A program made the translations under genes and the position numbers. This document shows, piece after piece, positions 1 to 7,497 of a DNA stretch of 64,000 nt. Numbering within the stretch: position 1 is the stretch's first letter; each line of letters begins with the position of its first letter. The notes beneath the pieces are model-generated. The model was not told where the DNA came from and did not search any database. It saw nothing but the letters and a program-made list of their open reading frames with translations. The DNA comes from Lacibacter sediminis (GTDB lineage Bacteria; Bacteroidota; Bacteroidia; Chitinophagales; Chitinophagaceae): contig NZ_CP060007.1 of assembly GCF_014168535.1 (NCBI RefSeq), positions 3,038,001-3,102,000 on the forward strand. Reading direction: 5' to 3'.

Positions 1-65
1 GGCGTCATTTTGTTCCAGTCTTCATGACAGGGATCAGCAATACTGAGGTATAATTTTTCGCTCAT
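1..65 (-). CDS. 5' end of a truncated gene, DPCHEDW-type N-terminus
   Basis: On the minus strand an ATG at 65-63 opens a frame that runs off the window edge. The 21 full codons read MSEKLYLSIADPCHEDWNKM followed by T. From memory, this short hydrophilic start with a conserved Cys-His and Trp is typical of Bacteroidota proteins that begin with a small Cys-containing N-terminal region and continue into carboxypeptidase-regulatory-like or TonB-type domains. It lies downstream of the VWA gene on the same strand, 93 bp away, so it may be co-transcribed. The function cannot be stated from this fragment. Confidence 0.6.
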   Translation of the reverse strand, partial: MSEKLYLSIADPCHEDWNKMT

Positions 66-126
66 AGCAGTTTTGGTTTAGTGGTGAATAAAAAAGAGAC
101 TGTGTGTTATTGGAGGATTAGGGCCA

Positions 127-143
127 GGCCGCTAAAAGCGGCC
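127..143 (-). terminator. Hairpin after the VWA gene, possible terminator
   Basis: A perfect 7-bp stem (GGCCGCT / AGCGGCC) with a 3-nt loop sits 16 bp past the stop of the VWA gene; flanking GGGTC/GGCCC bases extend the pairing on the minus strand. There is no clear T tract, so termination may be weak. Confidence 0.4.
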
Positions 144-158
144 AGACCCGGTGATGCA

Positions 159-2036
159 TTAGTCAATCACTACACTTTCATCTCGCTTGGTATGTTTCTT
201 TGCCAATGATTGCACATTCTGTACAAGCTTGATAAATTCAGTTCGATATCCCTCTTTATCCGCACCAATAGCGGCATTGGCCTGGCGGATCACTTTTTCA
301 TACGTGGTATTGCCTTTAAATTCAGAGTTGCGTAACAGCATACCAAACTGTGCAACAGCAGTGGCAAAACGGAAGTTTTCTGATGTTTTCTCAAACGGTA
401 TCTTTTCATCGAGTAACGGATGAACCATCAGCTTACTTTCATTTGCATCGGGTTCTTTATAACGGAACTTAATGGTCATGATTTCGTTTTTCAATCCACT
501 TTTTTTATTCTTCGCTGGTTGCTGGTATTTCAATTCATCTACATCTTCAATAAAATCACTTTCAACACCCACCGGAATAATTTCATATAAAGCTGTAACA
601 GTATGTCCGCTTCCTAATTCACCAGCATCTTTTTTGTCGTTATTGAAATCTTCTTTATTCAATAAACGGTTTTCGTAACCAACCAAACGGTAAGCCTGTA
701 CCAATACCGGGTTAAATTCAACCTGCAGTTTTACATCTTTTGCAATGGTGAACATGGTGCCGCCAAATTCATTCACCAATACTTTCTTTGCTTCATTCAT
801 TCCATCGATGTAAGCATGATTGCCATTGCCTTTATTCGCCAGCTTCTGCATTTTGTTGTCTTTGTAATTACCCATGCCATAACCAAGCACGGTTAAGAAT
901 ACACCGCTTTTGCGTTCTTCTTCAATCAGGCGTTCCATTGCATCATCGCTGCTCATGCCCACATTGAAATCTCCATCGGTACAAAGGATCACACGGTTAT
1001 TTCCTCCTTTTTTGAATTGTTCTTTAGCAACATTGTAAGCAAGCTTGATACCTGCACCACCTGCTGTGGAACCACCAGCTTCCAATTTATCAATGGCAGC
1101 CATAATTTTTTCTTTATGCATTCCATTTGTAGAAGGTAATACCAAACCGGCAGCGCCGGCATAAACTACGATTGCCACATGATCCTGTTCACGCAATTGA
1201 TCCACCAATAATTTCAATGACGCTTTCACCAAGGGGAGTTTATTTGCATCACTCATTGATCCGCTTACATCAATCAGAAAAACAAGATTAGATGGAGGAA
1301 GATTTGTTGTAGCAATTTCTTTTCCCTGCAAACCAACCATCACCAGTTTATGTTCTTTGTTCCAGGGGCATGCACTCATTTCAGTATTGATGCTGAATGG
1401 ATCGTTACCAGTTGGCTGCGGATAGTTGTATTTGAAATAATTGATGAATTCTTCAACACGCACTGCACCTTCGGCAGGCATTTGTCCATAGTTGATCATG
1501 CGGCGAACATTACTGTAAGAGGCACCATCAACATCAATGGAAAAAGTAGATAGTGGTTCATCAGTTACTTTACGGAAACGGTTTTCAGTAATGCCATCGT
1601 AGTCTTCAGTATTGTAAACTTCAGCATCATGCATTGATAAACCTGGTGCTCTTGAACCATAAATTGCAGATGGTGTTGAATAAGTCAACTCTTTTCGCTT
1701 TTTTGTTCCATAACCAATCACCACCACCTCTTCCAGTTTTCCTACTGATGGTTTTAATTTAATGTTCACAGTTTGCTGGCTATTCAGTTTTACTTCTTGA
1801 GTTTCGTAGCCAACATACTGAAACAACAATGTACTTTTTGCTGATGCCACTTTTATACTGAAGCTTCCGTTGGCATCAGTAGCAGTTCCGTTCTTTTGTC
1901 CTTTCTCCGTAACTGAAACGCCTGCTAATGCAGCGCCGGTTTCGTCTGTTACTTTACCGGTAACAAGTACAGGTTCATAAAATGCAGTGCTGAACATGGC
2001 AGCAATAAAAACGAGTGTGGTGAATATGTAACGCAT
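159..2036 (-). CDS. Secreted VWA-domain protein with carboxypeptidase-regulatory-like N-terminus
   Basis: 625 residues. A signal peptide (about 1-20) is followed by a carboxypeptidase-regulatory-like beta-sandwich (about 25-95), then EEVVVIGYG at 102-110, which is the linker normally joining this domain to SusC-type receptors. Next come a von Willebrand N-terminal region (about 140-205), a VWA domain with the MIDAS metal site DVSGS at 256-260, and a C-terminal region resembling DUF3520, as in E. coli YfbK. It is probably exported and cell-envelope attached, acting by protein binding. The gene is divergent from an ECF sigma factor gene whose upstream edge is only 21 bp away, so the two probably share a control region. 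The borrowed SusC-style linker without any beta-barrel is unusual. The ligand is unknown. Confidence 0.85.
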   Translation of the reverse strand: MRYIFTTLVFIAAMFSTAFYEPVLVTGKVTDETGAALAGVSVTEKGQKNGTATDANGSFSIKVASAKSTLLFQYVGYETQEVKLNSQQTVNIKLKPSVGKLEEVVVIGYGTKKRKELTYSTPSAIYGSRAPGLSMHDAEVYNTEDYDGITENRFRKVTDEPLSTFSIDVDGASYSNVRRMINYGQMPAEGAVRVEEFINYFKYNYPQPTGNDPFSINTEMSACPWNKEHKLVMVGLQGKEIATTNLPPSNLVFLIDVSGSMSDANKLPLVKASLKLLVDQLREQDHVAIVVYAGAAGLVLPSTNGMHKEKIMAAIDKLEAGGSTAGGAGIKLAYNVAKEQFKKGGNNRVILCTDGDFNVGMSSDDAMERLIEEERKSGVFLTVLGYGMGNYKDNKMQKLANKGNGNHAYIDGMNEAKKVLVNEFGGTMFTIAKDVKLQVEFNPVLVQAYRLVGYENRLLNKEDFNNDKKDAGELGSGHTVTALYEIIPVGVESDFIEDVDELKYQQPAKNKKSGLKNEIMTIKFRYKEPDANESKLMVHPLLDEKIPFEKTSENFRFATAVAQFGMLLRNSEFKGNTTYEKVIRQANAAIGADKEGYRTEFIKLVQNVQSLAKKHTKRDESVVID

Positions 2037-2057
2037 AAGTTAAGATTTGGGAATAGG

Positions 2058-2714
2058 ATGCAGCCATTTTTAGAATTACACAACATCTCCAAAAAATATT
2101 TTTACCTAACTTCCCGCCTCAACCTGTTTGGCTTGGCATTTATTAAGGCAAAAGATGAAACCACATTAACTGACGCAGAGCTGGTACAACTGTACCGGGC
2201 AAATGCTGATTTGAATGTGCTCAGTAATCTTTACCAGCGATACATGGACCTGATCTATGGTATTTGCCTCAAGTATCTGAAAGACCCGGAAGCAGCGAAG
2301 GATGCCGTGATCAATATTTATGAAGAGCTGATCGCTAAACTGAAGCAGCACGAAGTGAGTAATTTCAAAAGCTGGTTATACACGCTCAGCCGTAACCATT
2401 GCCTCATGCAGCTACGGAAAGAAAAAGGTCATCATACAGTTGAAATTCCTGAAACGTTTATGCAAAGCGGCGAATTAATGCATCCAGATGCCGTAGAGCA
2501 AAAGGAGGAACAGCTTAACAGCATGGAAAAATGCCTTGAACAACTGCCGGCAGAACAAAAAACCTGTGTTACTTTGTTTTACCTGCAGGGCAAATCTTAT
2601 GACGAGATAACTGTACAAACGGGCATTGAATGGAATAAAGTGAGAAGTTATATACAGAATGGACGAAGAAATTTGAAACTTTGTATGGAGAAAAAAGCAG
2701 CCGATAGTATTTAG
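2058..2714 (+). CDS. ECF-type RNA polymerase sigma factor
   Basis: 218 residues if the first ATG is used. Region 2 is visible around YQRYMDLIYGICLKYLKDP and region 4 around LPAEQKTCVTLFYLQGKSYD, ending in a helix-turn-helix with NGRRNLK. The first roughly 30 residues do not look like sigma factor sequence and leave only 21 bp to the divergent VWA start, so translation more likely begins downstream, for example at TTG 2133 (then A-F-I-K-A-K-D-E-T-T-L). The gene ends just before the membrane protein at 2781, the usual sigma/anti-sigma gene order. The regulon is unknown. Confidence 0.85.
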   Translation: MQPFLELHNISKKYFYLTSRLNLFGLAFIKAKDETTLTDAELVQLYRANADLNVLSNLYQRYMDLIYGICLKYLKDPEAAKDAVINIYEELIAKLKQHEVSNFKSWLYTLSRNHCLMQLRKEKGHHTVEIPETFMQSGELMHPDAVEQKEEQLNSMEKCLEQLPAEQKTCVTLFYLQGKSYDEITVQTGIEWNKVRSYIQNGRRNLKLCMEKKAADSI

Positions 2715-2780
2715 TTATCAGTAAAAAGTAAAAAGATCAATTACAACGCACACGATATTGAACGTTACCTCAAACGGCAA

Positions 2781-3995
2781 ATGAATGCTGCCGAGATGCA
2801 TGCCTTTGAACGGGCCATGATGGACGATCCGATGCTGGCCGATGCAGTGGATGGTTATCAATCTGTAATTACTGAACGAAATATTGATGCTGATCTTGCC
2901 GATTTAAAAACAAAAATCAATCCCAAAAAAGAAAATGGGAAAGTGATCACGGGCTTCTTTCGCCCTTGGATGAGTGTGGCAGCAGGTCTAATTATTGTTT
3001 TAACGGCGGTATTGTTTTACCGTTATCAAAACCAAAACTCACCAGCGGAAATAGTTGCCGTGAAGGAACAGAAAGCAGAAGATACCGTTCCAGCACTGAA
3101 AGAAACAGTTGTTGATTCAACTACAGTTGCAATAAATGATGCACAACCTGTGATCACGGTTTCACCAAAAGTTTTACCACTTAAAAAAAGCAAGCAAGTA
3201 AAAGACAATGCTGCTTTAACAGAGGATAAGAGTGATTTTGCAAAATCGGAAGCAGTTGCCGCTCCACCGGTTTTGAATGAAGTTGTTATTGCACCCGCAA
3301 CACCGAAACCTGCTGCAGCTCAAAAGAAAAATGAACCCTTTACTTATTCCATTGCCGATTCAGAAACAAAAGCAAAAACTAAATTACCAACACTCAATAA
3401 GTTTACCGGGGTTGTGGTTGATGAAAACAATAATCCCCTGCCCTTTGCAAATATTACAGAAGTAAAAAGTCGTGTTGGAACCTATGCCGATGCAAAAGGT
3501 AACTTCACTATGGTAGCTGCCGATTCTGTTATATCTATTGAAACAAGATCGGTAGGTTACAGCAATGCAAATGTGTTGTTACGCAATAACCAGCAACAAA
3601 AAATTGTATTGAAAGATGAGGCTGTTACTGCAGGCACCCCCACCCGGGATCAATTGTTTGAGCGGAACCGTAACCGCACTTCGGTGATGAAAGAAGAAGT
3701 AACAGAAATGGAAAGTGAGCCAGCCGACGGATGGGATAAATATTCAACTTATGTGCTAAATAATCTCCGGACTCCTGATATCAACGACAAACGCAGGTTC
3801 AACGAAACGCAATTACAAAAAGAAGTAGAACTTTCGTTTGATGTGAATCCCGATGGCAGTATTGCCAATTTTAAAGTGGAACGTTCCAACTGCAGCACCT
3901 GTAACACCGAAGCCATCCGCATTATCAAAGAAGGGCCAAAATGGAAATCGAAAACAGGCAAAAAAGAACGGGCACGGTTTACCGTTCAATTTTGA
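2781..3995 (+). CDS. Single-pass membrane protein with carboxypeptidase-like and TonB-like C-terminal domains; possible anti-sigma partner
   Basis: 404 residues from the first ATG. The order is a short cytosolic helical part, one membrane segment (about 64-81), a low-complexity linker rich in A, P, K and T, a carboxypeptidase-regulatory-like domain (about 203-280) and a TonB C-terminal-like domain (about 330-404, with CSTCNTEA). The layout, cytosolic end then membrane then periplasmic domains, directly behind an ECF sigma gene suggests an anti-sigma or signalling role; this is inference. The frame stays open upstream to 2715 and encodes I-N-Y-N-A-H-D-I-E-R-Y-L-K-R-Q, which looks like real protein, but holds no ATG, GTG or TTG, so the true start is uncertain (ATC at 2736 is one candidate). 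Confidence 0.75.
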   Translation: MNAAEMHAFERAMMDDPMLADAVDGYQSVITERNIDADLADLKTKINPKKENGKVITGFFRPWMSVAAGLIIVLTAVLFYRYQNQNSPAEIVAVKEQKAEDTVPALKETVVDSTTVAINDAQPVITVSPKVLPLKKSKQVKDNAALTEDKSDFAKSEAVAAPPVLNEVVIAPATPKPAAAQKKNEPFTYSIADSETKAKTKLPTLNKFTGVVVDENNNPLPFANITEVKSRVGTYADAKGNFTMVAADSVISIETRSVGYSNANVLLRNNQQQKIVLKDEAVTAGTPTRDQLFERNRNRTSVMKEEVTEMESEPADGWDKYSTYVLNNLRTPDINDKRRFNETQLQKEVELSFDVNPDGSIANFKVERSNCSTCNTEAIRIIKEGPKWKSKTGKKERARFTVQF

Positions 3996-4042
3996 TTTTC
4001 GGCAATTTATCAATACTTCTTCCGGCTTTCGTGCAACTCCCT

Positions 4043-4050
4043 ACCTTTGC
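4043..4050 (+). promoter_or_regulatory. Candidate -7 element TACCTTTG
   Basis: Exact match to the Bacteroidota -7 consensus TAnnTTTG, 20 bp before the ATG of the DUF2911 gene, in an intergenic gap. No good -33 TTTG at the usual spacing. Confidence 0.4.
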
Positions 4051-4070
4051 GTCCTAAATAATATTGTTAT

Positions 4071-4904
4071 ATGAAAAAGTTACTTCTCGTTGCCTTTTGT
4101 ATGGGCGCACTTGTAATGACAGAAGCACAGCAATTAAGAACACCACAACCTTCCACAACGCAAAGCGTTAAACAGGAACTCGGCTTGGGAACAATTGAAC
4201 TTTCTTACAGCCGTCCGAACATGAAAGGACGCAAAATTTTCGGCGATCTCGTTCCTTTTGATAAAGTATGGCGCACAGGTGCCAATGGAGCAACTACCTT
4301 AACCTTTACTGATGAAGTAATGATTGGTGGCACAAAAGTACCTGCAGGTAAATATGGCTTGTTATCGATCCCTTCTGCTGGCGAATGGACCATCATCATC
4401 AGCAAACAAACTGATGTTACATCACCTGCTGCTTACAAGCAGGATATGGATGTTGTAAGGGTAAAGGCGAAACCAATGCAACTTCCCTGGAGCTTTGAAA
4501 CCTTTGGTATTTCTTTTGAAAACATCAAAGACAATGGCTGCGAAGTAATGATGGCTTGGGATAAAACATTAGTTTCTTTCCCTATTACAACAGATGTTGA
4601 TGGCAAAGTAATGAAGCAGATCGAAACCATTATGAAGAGCGACAGCCGCCCTTATTTTGCTGCTGCATCATATTACGCAAGCAATGGCAAAGATCTGAAT
4701 CAAGCGATTGTTTGGTTTGATAAAGCTATTGAGCAAAATCCAAAAGCATTCTGGGTGTATTATCAAAAAGCAAGTGCATTAGCTAAGCTTGGCAAAAAAG
4801 CAGAAGCAATTGCTGTTTCTAACAAGTCAATTGAATTGGCGAAAGAAGCAAAGAATGATGATTATGTAGCTTTAAATGAAAAGCTGCAAAAAGATCTGAA
4901 ATAA
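4071..4904 (+). CDS. Secreted DUF2911 protein with C-terminal TPR
   Basis: 277 residues with a signal peptide (MKKLLLVAFCMGALVMTEAQ). The DUF2911 domain covers about residues 25-185, recognisable from the stretch LSYSRPNMKGRKIFGDLVPF and the KVWRTGANGATTL motif that follows. The C-terminal 75 residues have tetratricopeptide-like helices (AIVWFDKAIEQNPKAFWVYY). The family is common in Bacteroidota and has no established function. A -7 promoter element and a strong terminator flank the gene, so it is probably monocistronic. Confidence 0.85.
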   Translation: MKKLLLVAFCMGALVMTEAQQLRTPQPSTTQSVKQELGLGTIELSYSRPNMKGRKIFGDLVPFDKVWRTGANGATTLTFTDEVMIGGTKVPAGKYGLLSIPSAGEWTIIISKQTDVTSPAAYKQDMDVVRVKAKPMQLPWSFETFGISFENIKDNGCEVMMAWDKTLVSFPITTDVDGKVMKQIETIMKSDSRPYFAAASYYASNGKDLNQAIVWFDKAIEQNPKAFWVYYQKASALAKLGKKAEAIAVSNKSIELAKEAKNDDYVALNEKLQKDLK

Positions 4905-4921
4905 TATTTCTTCCAGTAAAC

Positions 4922-4954
4922 AAAAAACCTCACAGCATGCTGTGAGGTTTTTTT
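4922..4954. terminator. Bidirectional intrinsic terminator
   Basis: Perfect 10-bp stem CCTCACAGCA / TGCTGTGAGG without spare loop bases, flanked by six A on the left and seven T on the right. It lies between two convergent genes and can serve both. Confidence 0.9.
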
Positions 4955-4968
4955 ATGCGGCAACATTT

Positions 4969-5445
4969 TTATTTTACGATCGGGTAACTGTTCTGTGGTA
5001 ACGCTAACGGTGGCGTAAGATCAGCTGTATTGAATTTGTTGAGTGAAAAGTAACTCTTATCACAGCATTCTGTTTGTCTTGTATTATAACCAAAGAGAAG
5101 TGAATCAGTAACAGTATTGTTCAATGAAAGGTAATAGGTTGAAAAATCTTTGTTAACGGTAAACCCGGTGATATAATTAGTATCGGCAATCACCTGGAAA
5201 GAACGTTTGATATTTTCAACTGCACCACTGCTTGTTCGCTTGGCAAAGATCTTTACATTGGCTGTATCATATCGCTTTTTCACACCACCAATGAGATCAT
5301 TACCTGTACTTCCAACCAAGCGGAAGGAAAACGCAGGGAGAATCGGATTTCCGCAATCTGTTCTTGCACAATCTGCGCCACCGCAGCGGCTGCCTAAAAT
5401 GGAGAAAACCAAAACCGATGAAACGATCAAAAACTTATTCTTCAT
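4969..5445 (-). CDS. Small secreted protein of unknown function, possible lipoprotein
   Basis: 158 residues with a hydrophobic N-terminus (MKNKFLIVSSVLVFSILGSRC). Cys21 could be lipidated, but Arg at -1 is a poor lipobox residue. The rest is polar and beta-rich with four further Cys near the ends (C27, C32 and a CC pair near 128), so disulfides in the periplasm are possible. I do not recognise the family. It faces the DUF2911 gene across the shared terminator and the symporter gene follows on the same strand, 27 bp further along the window. Confidence 0.65.
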   Translation of the reverse strand: MKNKFLIVSSVLVFSILGSRCGGADCARTDCGNPILPAFSFRLVGSTGNDLIGGVKKRYDTANVKIFAKRTSSGAVENIKRSFQVIADTNYITGFTVNKDFSTYYLSLNNTVTDSLLFGYNTRQTECCDKSYFSLNKFNTADLTPPLALPQNSYPIVK

Positions 5446-5472
5446 GGCGCAAAAATAACAGCATTTAAGTAA

Positions 5473-7188
5473 TCAGGCCTTTTCTTTACCTGTTAAAGTT
5501 TGTATGATGAGCGACAACAGTACAACAGCCACAGCCCCAATTACATTCAACCACAGGAAAGAAATAATATCGAGATAATACACGCTTATCACAATCACCT
5601 CTGAAATAATTGCTGCGATAAACACAGCATTCCCCTTTACCTGCTTCAGATAAAAAGCCACGAGGAAGATCCCAAGTATCGTACCATAGAACCAACTGCC
5701 GAGAATATTTACAGCTTCAATTAAGCTGTTGCCGAGGTTATATGCAAAAAAGGCAATGATCATACAGAAGATGCCCCACAGCAACGTGTAGATCTTACCC
5801 CAGCGATATTCTTCCCGTTCTGTCAATGGCTTTTTTGAAAATTTCTGGTGAAAATCGCACATGGTACAAGATGCCAATGAATTCAATGCGGCAGCAATAC
5901 TGCCCCACGCTGCAAGAAAAATAATAGCAATGATCAATCCAACAAGTCCAGTTGGTAATACATCACCAACAAAACGCAGAAAGATATAGTTGGTATCGTT
6001 TGTATCTGCATTGGGATCAGCTTTTTTGATCAGGCTTTTCATTTCTGTCCTGATGGCTTTGCCTTTCGTTTCAATTTCCTGCAGTTCCTTTCTTGCTACA
6101 TCAACAGCTGCGTTCTGCTCAGTTTTTCTTGCATTGGTCAACGCAATGGCAACTGTCTTCTTCTGTTCCTGTAACTGATCATAATAGTTACTTGCTTCTT
6201 TATACTCATTCGCATAACTGCTCTTTAGCACCACTGCTTCCTGTGTTTTATTAAAGAATGCAGGTGCTTTAAAGAAAGAATAATAAGCAAAAAGCAAACA
6301 GCCAATGATGAGGATCAAAAATTGCAGAGGCACTTTCACAAAGCCATTCATTAATAATCCCAAACGGCTTTCACGTGTGTCCTTTGCCGTGAGGTAACGC
6401 CCAACCTGGCTTTGATCAGTTCCAAAATAACTCAACGCTAAAAAGAAACCACCAATCACCCCACTCCAGATATTATAACGGTCTTTCCAATCAAAACCAT
6501 TTTCCGTTACACCTGTTGTGATCACATTCAGTTTACCGGCTTTACCTGCCACATGCAATGCATCTGTAAAACCTAATCCTTCCGGCAAAGATGTAATGGC
6601 ATAATAACCGGCAATGAACATCGCTGCGTATATGATGATAAACTGCACTTGTTGTGTATAGGCAACCGCTTTCGCTCCGCCTGTTACAGTGTAAACAATC
6701 AATAAGCCACCTGTTACAATATTGGTAACATAAATATCCCAACCCAGCATACTGCTTAATACCAACGATGGTGCGAATATGCTGATGCCCGTACTTAAAC
6801 CTCTCGACAGTAAAAAAAGAAAGGATGTGAATGTTCTTGTTTTGAGATCAAACCGTTTTTCTAAATACTCGTAGGCAGTAAACAGTTTCAGTTTATGAAA
6901 TACCGGAACAAACACAATACATACAACGATCATGGCAAACGGCAAACCAAAATAGTATTGCACAAAGCGCATCCCATCGGTATACGCTTGTCCGGGTGCA
7001 GTTAAGAACGTAACAGCACTTGCCTGTGTACCCATGATGCTTAACAAAATCACCCACCAGGGCATTTGCCTGTTGCTGAGAAAATAACCTTCGAGGTTTT
7101 TAGAATGGCGGCTACGGTAAACGCCATATACAATAACAGCCAGCAGCGTTACTATAAGAACGATCCAATCGGTGAGTTGAAAATTCAT
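5473..7188 (-). CDS. Sodium:solute symporter (SSS family)
   Basis: 571 residues from the ATG at 7188; an upstream open extension of 24 residues (rich in C and H) is not protein-like for this family. About 13 membrane helices and the SSS features GYFLSNRQMPWWVILLSIMG near the N-terminus and SSLAS-like AALNSLASCTMCDF late in the protein are visible. The inner membrane carrier probably takes up a sugar, amino acid or acyl sugar with Na+. A predicted coiled-coil insert of about 90 residues rich in K, E and Q lies between helices in the middle (roughly 320-410). The start overlaps the stop of a 38-residue membrane protein as ATGA, so translation is coupled. With the PIG-L deacetylase upstream, uptake of an acetylated sugar or glycoconjugate product is a reasonable guess. 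Confidence 0.85.
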   Translation of the reverse strand: MNFQLTDWIVLIVTLLAVIVYGVYRSRHSKNLEGYFLSNRQMPWWVILLSIMGTQASAVTFLTAPGQAYTDGMRFVQYYFGLPFAMIVVCIVFVPVFHKLKLFTAYEYLEKRFDLKTRTFTSFLFLLSRGLSTGISIFAPSLVLSSMLGWDIYVTNIVTGGLLIVYTVTGGAKAVAYTQQVQFIIIYAAMFIAGYYAITSLPEGLGFTDALHVAGKAGKLNVITTGVTENGFDWKDRYNIWSGVIGGFFLALSYFGTDQSQVGRYLTAKDTRESRLGLLMNGFVKVPLQFLILIIGCLLFAYYSFFKAPAFFNKTQEAVVLKSSYANEYKEASNYYDQLQEQKKTVAIALTNARKTEQNAAVDVARKELQEIETKGKAIRTEMKSLIKKADPNADTNDTNYIFLRFVGDVLPTGLVGLIIAIIFLAAWGSIAAALNSLASCTMCDFHQKFSKKPLTEREEYRWGKIYTLLWGIFCMIIAFFAYNLGNSLIEAVNILGSWFYGTILGIFLVAFYLKQVKGNAVFIAAIISEVIVISVYYLDIISFLWLNVIGAVAVVLLSLIIQTLTGKEKA

Positions 7189-7301
7189 GCAAACTGTTGG
7201 GTGAAGAAATAAAAGAAAACAATGAGCAGGATGAGTACAGTTGCCACAGCAATATACCATCCATTCCAGCCCGATTCATTTTTATTTGACAAGTTGTTCA
7301 T
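7185..7301 (-). CDS. 38-residue single-pass membrane protein
   Basis: An ATG at 7301-7299 starts 38 codons ending TGA at 7187-7185. The peptide has a polar N-terminus (MNNLSNKNESGWNGW) and one membrane helix (about 17-33). It begins immediately after the stop of the preceding small gene (TAA ATG) and its stop overlaps the symporter start by ATGA. This precise packing supports a real gene. It could be an accessory subunit of the symporter; that is inference. Confidence 0.65.
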   Translation of the reverse strand: MNNLSNKNESGWNGWYIAVATVLILLIVFFYFFTQQFA

Positions 7302-7472
7302 TTATTCTTTTTCGTCATTACGTGGACGTAAATAATACATCATAAACAATGCGATACCAATACCCAACAGCAGACCATAAGCAATTCGTTTGCTGATAAA
7401 ACCGATCAACAAACCAAGCCCCAACCCTACTAACAATGTGCGTTCAATACCTGCCTGTTTCTTTGTGCTCAT
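7302..7472 (-). CDS. 56-residue two-pass membrane protein
   Basis: An ATG at 7472 opens 56 codons ending TAA at 7304-7302. The peptide has a basic N-terminus (MSTKKQAGIER), two glycine-rich hydrophobic stretches (about 12-25 and 31-48) and a charged tail (RPRNDEKE). It lies 25 bp after the PIG-L deacetylase stop and directly abuts the next small gene, so it is part of a four-gene operon. No family was recognised. Confidence 0.65.
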   Translation of the reverse strand: MSTKKQAGIERTLLVGLGLGLLIGFISKRIAYGLLLGIGIALFMMYYLRPRNDEKE

Positions 7473-7497
7473 ACCTGTTTACTTATCTACTTCAAAC

